DNA from: CAZHBA01 sp964530225
GTDB taxonomy: Bacteria; Pseudomonadota; Alphaproteobacteria; UBA6615
Reading direction: 5' to 3'
Assembly (NCBI GenBank): GCA_964530225.1
Contig: CAZHBA010000100.1
Span: 1 to 42,208, forward strand
Length of the DNA stretch: 42,208 nt
Part shown: positions 8,485 through 16,742 of the stretch, one piece after another
How the letters are laid out: the number at the start of each line of letters is the position of its first letter
How positions within the stretch are numbered: the first letter of the stretch is position 1
Translations under genes and position numbers: made by a program
Notes under the pieces: model-generated
Seen by the model: only the letters and a program-made list of their open reading frames with translations
Database searches by the model: none
What the model was told of the DNA's origin: nothing

Positions 8485-9954
8485 GTGCTAGTAAGAAATC
8501 TCCTTGTCCTCATGAACGACCAGCACAGCCGTAATTATTTCGGTTGCTATGGGCACCCAATTGTCAAGACACCCAATCTTGATACTTTGGCGGAAAGTGG
8601 TGTGTGGTTTACCAAAGGGTATACCAACTCGCCCCTTTGCGTACCTGCCCGTGCCGCCTTGGCGACTGGAAAATATGTCCATGACATCGGGTTTTGGGAT
8701 AACGCCATAGCCTATGAGGGATCTGTTCCCAGCTGGGGGCATTGCTTGCAAGAGGCCGGAATTTCGGTGATATCCACCGGCAAATTACATTACCGGTTCG
8801 AAGATGATCCTACCGGTTTCGACGAGCAGGTTATTCCCATGCATATCGCCAATGGCGTCGGCGATTTGATGGGATTGATACGGCCGAACCTGCCCGAACG
8901 TAAACAGTGCCAGAAATATTCCGAGGAGATCGGGCCGGGAGATACCGCATATACCGCCTACGACCGGAAAATCTCGGCGAAAGCTTGTGATTGGCTTGGC
9001 GCGCGGGCCGGACAAGCCGACGGCAAGCCGTGGGTGCTGTTCGTATCTTTTATTGAGCCGCATTTTCCGTTGATCACGCCGCAGGAATTTTTTGACCTCT
9101 ATTCGCTAGGGGATATTGCACCGATCAAGCCCGCCGATCCCGACCTGATGGAACATCACCCGTGGTGGCGGGCTTTCAATAACTGCAATACGTTTGACCG
9201 CTACTTCAAGGATGACGAACATCGGGAGATCGCAATCGCGTCCTATATGGGGCTGTGCACCCATGTCGATACGCAAATCGGCAACGTGCTCGCCAGCGTC
9301 AAAGACAATGGTTTCGCCGATACGACCAACATCGCTTACATGAGCGACCATGGCGACTGCATGGGCGCGTGCGGCATATGGGGTAAAAGCGTGATGTACG
9401 AAGAATCGGTTGGCGTTCCGATGATGATGTCCGGCCCCGACGTGGCGGGCGGCAAGGTCGTTCAAACGCCAGTCTCTCTGATCGATATGTTTCCGACAAT
9501 ATTGCACGGCGCTGGCGTCGAAATCCCGGATCAATTCGAAGCGCTTCCGGGCCGATCCCTATTCGATATTGCGGCGGAACCCGACGACGATGCCCGCATC
9601 GTTTTCAGCGAATACCATGGCGCCGCGGCGACATCCGGCGCCTATATGCTGCGGGATGGACGATATAAGTATATCCACTATGTCGGTTTTGAGCCGAAAC
9701 TTTATGACCTCGACAGCGATCCCGAGGAGATGTCCAACCTCGCGGCCAAATCCAAGTTTCAAACTGTTGTAGCTCGGTATGAAAAACATCTGCGCGACAT
9801 GATCGACCCGGAGGCTGTTAATGACTGCGCGCTCGCCGACCAGACGGCAGTAATTGAAGGTTATGGGGGTGTGGAAAAATGCTGGGCAAGGGCGTCATTG
9901 CTAACACGCCGGTGCCAGGGGGGCTTAGAATTTTTGGGCTTTAGAACAAGCTAA
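8485..9954 (+). CDS. Sulfatase (type I, choline-sulfatase-like) with frameshifted C-terminus
   Basis: A 489-residue arylsulfatase-fold enzyme that would hydrolyse an organic sulfate ester. The formylglycine signature is C52-V-P-A-R56 in SPLCVPARAALATGK, and the metal-binding N-terminal strand LLVLMNDQHSRN is present. Other family segments include STGKLHYR, EPHFPL, MSDHGDCMGACGIWGKS and RDGRYKYIHY. No signal peptide is seen, so it should be cytoplasmic. The start is GTG at 8485, with AGGTGG upstream. The last roughly 25 residues look wrong. Adding one base in the A5 run at 9875-9879 restores MLGKGVIANTPVPGG, the usual tail of this family, ending at 9944. The domain core is intact, so some activity may remain. 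It is the first gene of a decayed plus-strand cluster. Confidence 0.85.
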   Translation: MLVRNLLVLMNDQHSRNYFGCYGHPIVKTPNLDTLAESGVWFTKGYTNSPLCVPARAALATGKYVHDIGFWDNAIAYEGSVPSWGHCLQEAGISVISTGKLHYRFEDDPTGFDEQVIPMHIANGVGDLMGLIRPNLPERKQCQKYSEEIGPGDTAYTAYDRKISAKACDWLGARAGQADGKPWVLFVSFIEPHFPLITPQEFFDLYSLGDIAPIKPADPDLMEHHPWWRAFNNCNTFDRYFKDDEHREIAIASYMGLCTHVDTQIGNVLASVKDNGFADTTNIAYMSDHGDCMGACGIWGKSVMYEESVGVPMMMSGPDVAGGKVVQTPVSLIDMFPTILHGAGVEIPDQFEALPGRSLFDIAAEPDDDARIVFSEYHGAAATSGAYMLRDGRYKYIHYVGFEPKLYDLDSDPEEMSNLAAKSKFQTVVARYEKHLRDMIDPEAVNDCALADQTAVIEGYGGVEKCWARASLLTRRCQGGLEFLGFRTS

Positions 9955-9988
9955 TTTCGAATGTTTAGTACTGCTTTTGGGGCAGGTG

Positions 9989-10930
9989 ATGCTGGATGGG
10001 ATAGACGAAAATACGATCGAGATGGTGGGGCACAATTATCCCTTTTTTCGCCATGTGACGGGCGTCAGGGATGGTTTAGATCTCCAATACAAACCTTTTG
10101 GTGCTCTTTAAGCCTTCAAACCGGTGCTTGAAAATCTACCCTTTCAGGTCAACGAATTTTCGCTTGCCAACTACACGATGATGCGCGACCGCGGCATTGA
10201 ATGGATGACCGCAATTCCGGTGTTCTTGAACCGTGCTTTCCGGCACGGCTCACTCTATGTGCGCCGAGGTAGCGATCTCACCCACCCGCCGGATTTGCGT
10301 GGTAAAACCATTGGTGCCCGCGAATATACCCAGACCGCTGGCGTCTGGTGGCGGGGCACTATGATCGATGAGTATGATCTGCACTGGACCGATCTCAACT
10401 GGGTCGCTGGACCGAAACAGCGCTTCGTTCCGCCCGACGAAGCTTCGGTGCGAACGGTCGAGGGCAATTTGGAGCAGATGGTAGTCGACGGCAAAATCGA
10501 CGCCTTCCTCGCGCCCTTCACAGAGGACAGCAAGAAAGCCGAGGACGAACGGCAGCTCCGACCGTTAATGCCCAACACCGAAATAGCCGAGCGTGATTAT
10601 TTCGCCCGCACCCGGATTTATCCGCTCAACCACGCCGTGGTCATCCACGAAACCTGCCTCGCCAAACATCCGGCGGCACCGAAAGCGCTGTTCGACGCTT
10701 ACTGCGCTAGCAAGAAGCAGTTTTACGCTGATGGCGGAAACCTGAACCCGTGGGGAGACCAGGGAGGAGATGCGGGGGGAGATGATTTTATCCCCTTCGG
10801 TCTGACCAAAAAAAACCGCGAGATTATCGCAACGCTCTGGCGCTATTTGGTTGAACAAAAACTGATCAGCCGAATTCCCGATATGGATCCGTTATTCGCC
10901 GATGGCGCGGCGGGCTTTGTGGACGACTAG
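9989..10930 (+). pseudogene. 4,5-dihydroxyphthalate decarboxylase-like / ABC solute-binding protein, interrupted by a stop
   Basis: From ATG at 9989 (MLDGIDENTIEMVGHNYP) the frame runs to TAA at codon 41 (10109-10111), inside GAL-stop-AFKPVLENLPF. It then stays open to 10930. The downstream part has the hallmarks of the family often annotated 4,5-dihydroxyphthalate decarboxylase but structurally a NMT1/THI5-like binding protein: EFSLANYTMMRDRGIEW, IPVFLNRAFRHGSLYVR, PPDLRGKTIGAREYTQTAGV and WWRG. A 268-residue product could in principle restart at GTG 10124, but it would lack the first strands of lobe one. It sits between the sulfatase and an amidohydrolase scrap, all in one direction. Confidence 0.75.
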
Positions 10931-10949
10931 AGAGTTTATATATGGCTAA

Positions 10950-11054
10950 TGGCGAGGTTCCGTTTTGCCCGCCGCCTATCTGCTCGACTGGATGGACGAG
11001 GTAACGATCAAGAAAATTCTCGTCGACAACCTGGAAAAGCTGTTCGAGTTTTAA
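10950..11054 (+). pseudogene. C-terminal scrap of an amidohydrolase (amidohydrolase_2-like)
   Basis: The frame 10950-11054 ends with LLDWMDEVTIKKILVDNLEK then LFEF and stop. This resembles the closing helix of amidohydrolase_2 proteins, which usually end in a KIL-x-x-N-x-x-x-LF pattern. Immediately before it, at 10942, is a short ATG frame MANGEVP, which might be the original N-terminus joined to the tail by an internal deletion. The rest of the enzyme, including all metal ligands, is absent. The call rests on one short motif and the catabolic neighbours. Confidence 0.45.
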
Positions 11055-11089
11055 ACGCTGGCGAACAATCAGGGAGCGCGTTCAAGGCA

Positions 11090-12115
11090 ATGGATAAAAA
11101 AATCGCCGTGCTTACGACGGGTGCCAACGGCAGTTGTATTGCGGCGGATCTCATCCGCGCCGAGCTTGATGTTTCGATGATCGACCAGTGAGCGAAACAT
11201 GTCGAAGCGATGTGCGCCAACGGCCTAACGATCACCACCGACGACGACGAATATAATGTGGCGGCGAAGGCCTATCACCTGTCCGACGTTTGCACCCTGA
11301 ACGAAAAATTCGATGTCGTGCTGCTCACCTCGAAGGCCTATGATTCGCGCTGGCTGACCGAGTTCATCAAGCCCTATCTTGCCGATGACGGACTGGTGGT
11401 GGCGGTGTAGAATTGTATGACGGCGGAAATGACCGCCGACATCGTTGGACCTGCGCGCACGGTCGGCTGTGTCGTCGAGCTGTCGTCGCAGTTGTTCGAC
11501 CCCGCCAAAATCCGGCGCAACACCGACACGAGCCAAACGTGGTTCGGGCTCGGCGTGTTCGACGCCGCCCACGAAGACCGGGTGAAGGACGCCGCCGAGG
11601 TGCTGCGCCACGCCGGCGAGGTGGAGATTACCGACGATATCATTTCAGCGAAGTGGATGAAGCCGATCGTTAACGCCATGACCATGGGCCTGAAGGCCAT
11701 CCTTGGCGCCACCAACGAGCAGGCGTTTAAACTGAACGGTGCGCGCGAATTGTTTTTGCGCGCCGGTGAGGAGGCGTTGGCGGCCGGCCAGTTGCTCGAC
11801 TACAAGGTGGTGCCGATCTTCGGCCTCAAGCCCGAAGATGTGGAGAACACCAACAATCTGCTCGAGACCCTACTGGAGAAAATCACCCGCGACGTCGGGC
11901 CGACGGCGATCAACACCGTGCTGCAGGACCACATGAAGGGCCGCTACAGCGAGATCGACTTAATCAACGGGCTGGTTGCCGATGAAAGCGCTAAAAATGG
12001 GCTCTCAACGCCGGTTAGCGACGTACTGATCAATTTAACCCGGCGCATCCATACCGGCGAGCTAGAGCCCGATCTGGCTAATATAGATCTAATCCGCCAG
12101 GAGCTGGACACTTAA
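11090..12115 (+). pseudogene. Ketopantoate reductase (PanE/ApbA)-like oxidoreductase with two in-frame stops
   Basis: One frame of 342 codons encodes a full-length protein of this family but carries TGA at codon 34 (11189-11191) and TAG at codon 107 (11408-11410). Around them the family text is clear: VLTTGANGSCIAADLIR, then MIDQ-stop-AKHVEAMCANG, where relatives have Trp. Further on, DGLVVAV-stop-NCMTAEM has Gln in relatives. The C-terminal domain is intact (AKWMKPIVNAMTMGLKAI, HMKGRYSEIDLINGLV). The first Gly of the Rossmann GxGxxG is Thr here. Both stops can come from single transitions (TGG to TGA, CAG to TAG). Live relatives reduce 2-oxo acids with NADPH. Confidence 0.85.
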
Positions 12116-12191
12116 AAGCGAACATACCTGCCCGTCGCTTGCCGATCTTGTCTGCACGCGCAGTGTGGCTGAGGCTTCCGGATGATGTGCC

Positions 12192-12225
12192 ATGGTGAGA
12201 TACCCGTTATGGTGAGATACCCGTT
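12192..12225. repeat. 17-bp perfect tandem duplication
   Basis: ATGGTGAGATACCCGTT occurs twice head to tail (12192-12208, 12209-12225) in the gap between the dead ketopantoate reductase-like gene and the glycosyltransferase. The rest of 12116-12359 shows no gene. Confidence 0.9.
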
Positions 12226-12359
12226 GAGGTATCGCGAAGCTGTTGTAGTTGTTTGCATCGGATAGATGAACTAAAGAGAAACTGTCTGCAGCAAAGGCGA
12301 TACACACAAGCTACAACTTTATTAGCTAGGCCGGATTGGTCGACACTTGCAATACGGAA

Positions 12360-13352
12360 ATGACTTCTATCGCCCAAAGTTCTTCGCCTCCCGAATTATC
12401 GCCTCCCCGGTGGACCGGCCTCGAGATGGCGGTGCTGTTACCGTGTTATAACGAAGCGGCGACGATTGCTGACGTCATTGGCTTGTTTCAGGAGCTACTT
12501 CCCGAGGCCCACATCTTCGTTTACGACAACGCATCCACCGACGAGACGGCGGCGCGGGCGCTTGAAGCAGGTGCAACGATCCGTCACGAACGCGAACGTG
12601 GTAAAGGTAATGTTGTGCGCCGAATGTTTGCCGATATTGAAGCCGATGTTTATGTGCTGGTCGATGGCGACCTTACCTACGATGTGACGGATGTCGCTGA
12701 GCTGGTTAATAGACTGCTGAATGGTCATCTGGACATGATCGTAGGTGCCCGCAGGCCTCACGATGATCGTGCGTTTCGCCGTGGACATAGCTTGGGAAAC
12801 CAACTTTTCAATTGGGCTGCTAACTTACTGTTCGGTAGCAGTTTCCGGGATATTTTTTCTGGCTATCGCGTGCTCTCGCGCCGCTTCGTAAAATCGTTTC
12901 CAGCGGTATCAAAGGGTTTCGAAATAGAGTTGGAACTGACCGTGCATGCAGTTGATCTACGGGTGCCGGTGGTCGAGGCGCCTGTACCCTACCGGCAACG
13001 CCCATCTGGTTCACACAGCAAACTCCGCACCATTCCCGATGGAATGCGCATTTTCTGGACGTTGTTTCTATTATGCAAGGAAGTGCGGTCGCTTGCCTTT
13101 TTCAGCGCCTGGGCGGCCTTGTTCGTAGTCATTTCGCTCATGCTCGGCTATCCGCTGGTTACCACCTTTCTGCAAACTGGCTTGGTCCCTCGATTCCCGA
13201 TAGCCATTGTAGCAACTGGTCTGATGCTGTTTGCGGTAGTCAGCGTAGCTTGCGGTTTCATACTCGATAGCGTCGGAAAAGGCCGTCACGAGGCGAAACG
13301 GTTACAGTATTTGCGTCTAGGTGCGCCACCGGAAATCAACTCCAGCAAATGA
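12360..13352 (+). CDS. Family 2 glycosyltransferase (polyprenyl-phosphate sugar synthase type)
   Basis: A 330-residue membrane-anchored GT2 enzyme expected to load a sugar from a nucleotide donor onto polyprenyl phosphate at the inner face of the membrane. The GT-A domain opens with MAVLLPCYNEAATI, has the donor/metal motif VDGDLTY, and continues with DIFSGYRVLSRRFVKSFPAV and FEIELELTVHA. Two hydrophobic segments close the protein (SAWAALFVVISLMLGY and FPIAIVATGLMLFAVVSVAC), as in DPM1/GtrB-like enzymes. I chose ATG 12360; TTG 12336 and a later ATG at 12426 are alternatives, none with a good ribosome site. The GT-C gene follows 43 nt later, a common donor/transferase pairing. The pair uses more A/T-ending codons than the flanking operons, which hints at acquisition. 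Confidence 0.9.
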   Translation: MTSIAQSSSPPELSPPRWTGLEMAVLLPCYNEAATIADVIGLFQELLPEAHIFVYDNASTDETAARALEAGATIRHERERGKGNVVRRMFADIEADVYVLVDGDLTYDVTDVAELVNRLLNGHLDMIVGARRPHDDRAFRRGHSLGNQLFNWAANLLFGSSFRDIFSGYRVLSRRFVKSFPAVSKGFEIELELTVHAVDLRVPVVEAPVPYRQRPSGSHSKLRTIPDGMRIFWTLFLLCKEVRSLAFFSAWAALFVVISLMLGYPLVTTFLQTGLVPRFPIAIVATGLMLFAVVSVACGFILDSVGKGRHEAKRLQYLRLGAPPEINSSK

Positions 13353-13395
13353 TCGGTCCGTAGTTAGTAGTTATAGGTTTTGCGACGATAATTTG

Positions 13396-14835
13396 ATGAG
13401 CGAAAGCGACCCCCCCTCAACGGCCGACGATATGACCGATCGTCCACAGAAGCGACGCGGTTTGGCCTTTGTATTGATGTTGCTAGTCGCTATCGCTAGT
13501 ACGCTGGCACTTGGTCTGTACGGCGAGCGGCCGGAAGATCCCGACTATTCGGATGCCAGTGACTTTCTTGCTTCCGCATATCACATCGCGAACTATGGCA
13601 CGTTCGTTTTGGCTCTGACTGAAGAACCCTATAATCCGGGAATGGGGCGCGAACCCGGCTACTCACTGTTCCTTGCCGGATTGATGAAATTGGATCCCAC
13701 CTTTCGCGAGTTTTCCCCGGTTTGCATGGCCGACAAATTGGATTGCCGGCATTTTTATGGCGTACCCCAATGGGCGAACGCCGCGCTGGTCTCGGCATCT
13801 GCCGTACTTGTATTTCTAACTGTAAGTTTAATGTACGGGAATTTGCTAGCTGTTTGGGTTGCTGGTGCGCACATATGGCTTAACCACGAATTTCAGAACG
13901 ATTTGTTCTATCTGATCTCCGACTACCTAGCGGTATTCCTCACAGCGTTAACAAGTTTTGCTGCTGCTTGGGCATGGAGACGTAACTGGACATTGGCTTG
14001 GACAGCACCAGCAGCTGCGCTAGCAGCATTGACTCTAACCAAGTCGATTTTTCTCTATCTTGCCGTTCCATTGTTTGTGCTTGTGTTGGCGTTTGCCCTG
14101 ATTCGACGGGTACAACGCCGGTACTTGCTAACTATTCTCGTTGTCTCTGGAATTGTTTATGCGGTGCCGGTTGGTGGTTGGATGACGCGCAATCTTTTCG
14201 TCGGTGGTGAGTTCGGCGTGACTCATTCTCGTGACGGCGTTGCACTGTCGACCCGTGCAATATTCAACCGGATGACACCGCAGCAGTTTGCAGCCGCCTT
14301 GGTTTACTGGACACGCGGTTTCGGTGACAGCTTGGCTAAGAGCGTTTTTCCCGAAGACACCTGGCAGCGATTTGAACTTTATAATCCCGACGGTTTTTAT
14401 TTGCGTGGTCAACACGGCTATGGCGAGCGCGTTCGGGAATTAATTGCAAAAGAGCCTCAATTAACTGTTAAATCGGCCCAAAACGAGATCGACCGGCAAC
14501 TCGTTACGTCGATCATCACGAATTTACCAGTCCATGCGGCGACAACCTTGCCCTTGTTTTATCGTGGTATCTGGATCGACGAATTCATAATCTTCAGTTT
14601 TCCAGCGCTTGTTTGGCTAACTATTCGTGCCTTACGTAGGCGGAATTGGATATTGCTTTTAGTGCTCTCGCCGGGGCTGTTTTCTTTGACCTTCTATCCG
14701 ATTTTCAGCCTCAATATTCCGCGATATCAAATGACGGCGTTGCCAGCGTTGGCACTGGCTTTGGGATTTGCCGTAGCGCACCTCGGCGCATATCTTCGCC
14801 GCTGGCGGGCAGCCCGCAAATTGTCGGTACGTTGA
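13396..14835 (+). CDS. GT-C type polytopic membrane glycosyltransferase (PMT/ArnT-like)
   Basis: A 479-residue protein with about ten or more hydrophobic segments, starting at ATG 13396 (MSESDPPSTADDMTDRPQKR) with a short cytoplasmic tail and then LAFVLMLLVAIASTLAL. The first periplasmic loop carries an acidic motif (DPDYSDASDFLASAYHIANY) followed by REPGYSLFLAGL, the layout of the catalytic loop in GT-C enzymes that use polyprenyl-phosphate sugars. A second loop region (RNLFVGGEFGVTHSRDG) precedes the soluble part. It probably transfers the sugar made available by the upstream GT2 to an envelope glycan or lipid A; the acceptor cannot be told from sequence. Confidence 0.8.
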   Translation: MSESDPPSTADDMTDRPQKRRGLAFVLMLLVAIASTLALGLYGERPEDPDYSDASDFLASAYHIANYGTFVLALTEEPYNPGMGREPGYSLFLAGLMKLDPTFREFSPVCMADKLDCRHFYGVPQWANAALVSASAVLVFLTVSLMYGNLLAVWVAGAHIWLNHEFQNDLFYLISDYLAVFLTALTSFAAAWAWRRNWTLAWTAPAAALAALTLTKSIFLYLAVPLFVLVLAFALIRRVQRRYLLTILVVSGIVYAVPVGGWMTRNLFVGGEFGVTHSRDGVALSTRAIFNRMTPQQFAAALVYWTRGFGDSLAKSVFPEDTWQRFELYNPDGFYLRGQHGYGERVRELIAKEPQLTVKSAQNEIDRQLVTSIITNLPVHAATTLPLFYRGIWIDEFIIFSFPALVWLTIRALRRRNWILLLVLSPGLFSLTFYPIFSLNIPRYQMTALPALALALGFAVAHLGAYLRRWRAARKLSVR

Positions 14836-14910
14836 AGGTAAAATGACGGGCGATCGCGACGATGTTAGCTCGCTCTATAATGTGAACCGGTCGAACACCT
14901 GGCCGAAGCG

Positions 14911-15340
14911 TCAGCGGTGGTACAACACGTCCTTGTAAACACCTGATTTGTAGAGCGGGTCGCCGTCTAATAGTGCGCGGCCGGCATCCAGATCCGGTAA
15001 ATCGAACGGGGCGATTACCTGTTGCGCAACACCTTCGTGATGGTAGTCGTCGCGCCTGTTGTACGACTGGCCGTAACCAAGGGTAATGCAATGAAGTGTT
15101 CGGCGGGCGCCGGCAGAATCGGCCACCACATGCACCAGGACTGCGGAATGCCATGCAATAGGACTAATGTTCGCCGGCACCGGCTTCAACGAAATGCCCG
15201 CGTAGGGTCTCACCGTCATCGGGTGCCTCGGCGAACCGGTGGATCACCGTGAGGCCACCGATGTCTTCGCTGCCGCCATCGCTGTTGGCGGGTAATGGTG
15301 CGATGTCGTGATCGGAGATTTTGGCCAAGACAGCGGCCAT
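14911..15340 (-). pseudogene. Degenerate YCII-like domain gene fragment
   Basis: On the minus strand the frame ending at 14911 closes with VIAPFDLPDLDAGRALLDGD and PLYKSGVYKDVLYHR. This fits the C-terminal half of YCII domain proteins (a strand, a DA-rich helix, GDPY-x-K-x-G, then a last strand). Upstream, in a different frame from ATG 15340, is GLTVIHRFAEAPDDGETLRG, ending at TAG 15164-15166, which could be the matching N-terminal strand and helix. If so, a stop and a frame change separate the halves. The C-terminal resemblance is moderate and the N-terminal one weak. I see nothing else in 14836-15620. Confidence 0.4.
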
Positions 15341-15620
15341 TTAGCCGCTTTCGTCAGCGCCATCGGTTAGGAGTCTCTGCGCCCGTTCTGGTAGCGGTGT
15401 GTAACTTGGGGCATATTCGGTTTACCGAGCTCGGGGTTGAACTTCAAAGAGCAAAAAGTGACAGTTTGTTCGGCGCTTATGTTTCTGAAGTTTGCTGCAT
15501 TTTGCAGAGTTACGCGAGGATGGCGAGCGAGTCACTGGGCTGTGAATAGCGAAAGTTTGAAGTGACCCAAGCGCCGGGTGATCATGTGGCTGGAAGTGTT
15601 AAATGGTGGGACAGAAGACA

Positions 15621-16274
15621 ATGGCGAAGTCAAAACGCGGCCGCGGCCGGGGTAAAAGCAAAAGCCGAAAAAAAGGCCAGTCGCAATCGCGCCCTATCAA
15701 CTGGGGCCCGAACGTTAGCAGCAAGCAGCGCACCCGCGACCGCTTGATCGTCGTTGTTGTTATAGTGGCTACCATCATCGGAGGTGGCTGGTTTTGGTGG
15801 AGTCAAACCCAGGCCATGTCTGTATTCGAAGATCTTGCCGCCGCCGGCGCCAGCACGCTCGATCGGGTGCGGACCGAGTCGTCGGCCGGCAATGATCATC
15901 TGCCGATCGGCCAGCGCATCACCTATCCATCACAATTTCCCACCTCGGGGGCGCACGATCCACGGCCAATCCGTGGCGGGTTTTATGATGAACCCCAATG
16001 GCCGGAACGCCTGGTCCATTCCCAGGAACGTGGCAATATCGTTATTTATTATGATCAGCTCAATCCCGCCGACAGAGATCTGTTGAAGGATTGGACCAGC
16101 CTTTATACCGGCCAGTGGGACGGTGTCGTCGCGACGCCGATGCCCGGTATCGGACGGCGCGTTGTGCTTGTCGCCTGGACCAAGCTGCTACGCCTGCGCA
16201 AGTTCGACGCAGAATCCGCCGCCGCCTTCATCGACGCCTACCGCGGCCGCGGGCCCGAGCAACGGGTGCGCTGA
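15621..16274 (+). CDS. DUF3105 single-pass membrane protein
   Basis: A 217-residue protein. Residues 1-42 are strongly basic (KSKRGRGRGKSKSRKKGQSQ), followed by one transmembrane helix (LIVVVVIVATIIGGGWFWW), then an outward-facing domain. That domain shows the DUF3105 pattern: HLPIGQRITYPSQFPTSGAH, GGFYDEPQWPERLVHS, NIVIYYDQLNPAD. Most relatives have a His in the Glu-His-Gly after the VHS motif; here it reads QERGN, with Arg at that place. I chose ATG 15621 because the basic run begins there; ATG 15603 would add six residues. The function of DUF3105 proteins is unknown. Transcription probably ends at the hairpin at 16706. Confidence 0.75.
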   Translation: MAKSKRGRGRGKSKSRKKGQSQSRPINWGPNVSSKQRTRDRLIVVVVIVATIIGGGWFWWSQTQAMSVFEDLAAAGASTLDRVRTESSAGNDHLPIGQRITYPSQFPTSGAHDPRPIRGGFYDEPQWPERLVHSQERGNIVIYYDQLNPADRDLLKDWTSLYTGQWDGVVATPMPGIGRRVVLVAWTKLLRLRKFDAESAAAFIDAYRGRGPEQRVR

Positions 16275-16705
16275 CAGCGGGACCTATTTGTTCGGATAAA
16301 AATTTCGCCTCGATAAAAAAAGTGTGCCGGTATGACAATCGTCACATTGGCGTCAGCGTTTGCACCCCAAATGTAGATCATGAGCACGAATTTACATCCG
16401 ATGCCGAGCGGGAGAGCCCTGATCGGTGCTTGATCTCACGCCGTGTCGACGGCGCCCAGTTGGTGTTCACCGCCAAGGTTGACGGTATCGTGAGTTATAC
16501 GGCCACTTTTGCACCATGCCTGACGCTGGGCACTGACATGCTGTTTTCGGGCTTAGCAATTTCCCATCACAGTGACGGCAAGACCTACGGTAAAACACCG
16601 GGCTAAATGGGCAACCGCACCCACGTGCAAATATTTACTGGATTACCCGACGATAAAGCGTGGACGGTGGTGACTAGGTAAAGTCTCGGCCAGCCTAAAC
16701 TTAGA
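16275..16705. other. 431 bp without a recognisable gene
   Basis: Between the DUF3105 gene and the terminator one plus-strand frame is open to 16606 (EHEFTSDAERESPDRCLISR, VDGAQLVFTAKVDG), but it has no convincing start or ribosome site and resembles no family I know. Given the nearby decay it may be the remnant of a gene. Confidence 0.4.
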
Positions 16706-16736
16706 CGGGGGCTCCTATCAGAGCCCCCGTTTTATT
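16706..16736 (+). terminator. Rho-independent terminator
   Basis: A perfect 9-bp stem (CGGGGGCTC / GAGCCCCCG) with a six-base loop CTATCA is followed by TTTTATT. The U-tract is on the plus strand, so it ends transcripts coming from the DUF3105 side. It lies 10 nt beyond the convergent hmgA stop and on that strand has no U-tract. Confidence 0.9.
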
Positions 16737-16742
16737 GTCTAG

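Noticed and set aside
12089..12307. 72-codon minus-strand open frame over the 17-bp duplication
   Set aside because: No ribosome site, no family resemblance, and it includes the tail of the ketopantoate reductase-like gene and the duplicated DNA.
15295..15549. 84-codon plus-strand open frame before the DUF3105 gene
   Set aside because: Overlaps the YCII-like fragment on the other strand; composition is that of random GC-rich frame and no start site is seen.
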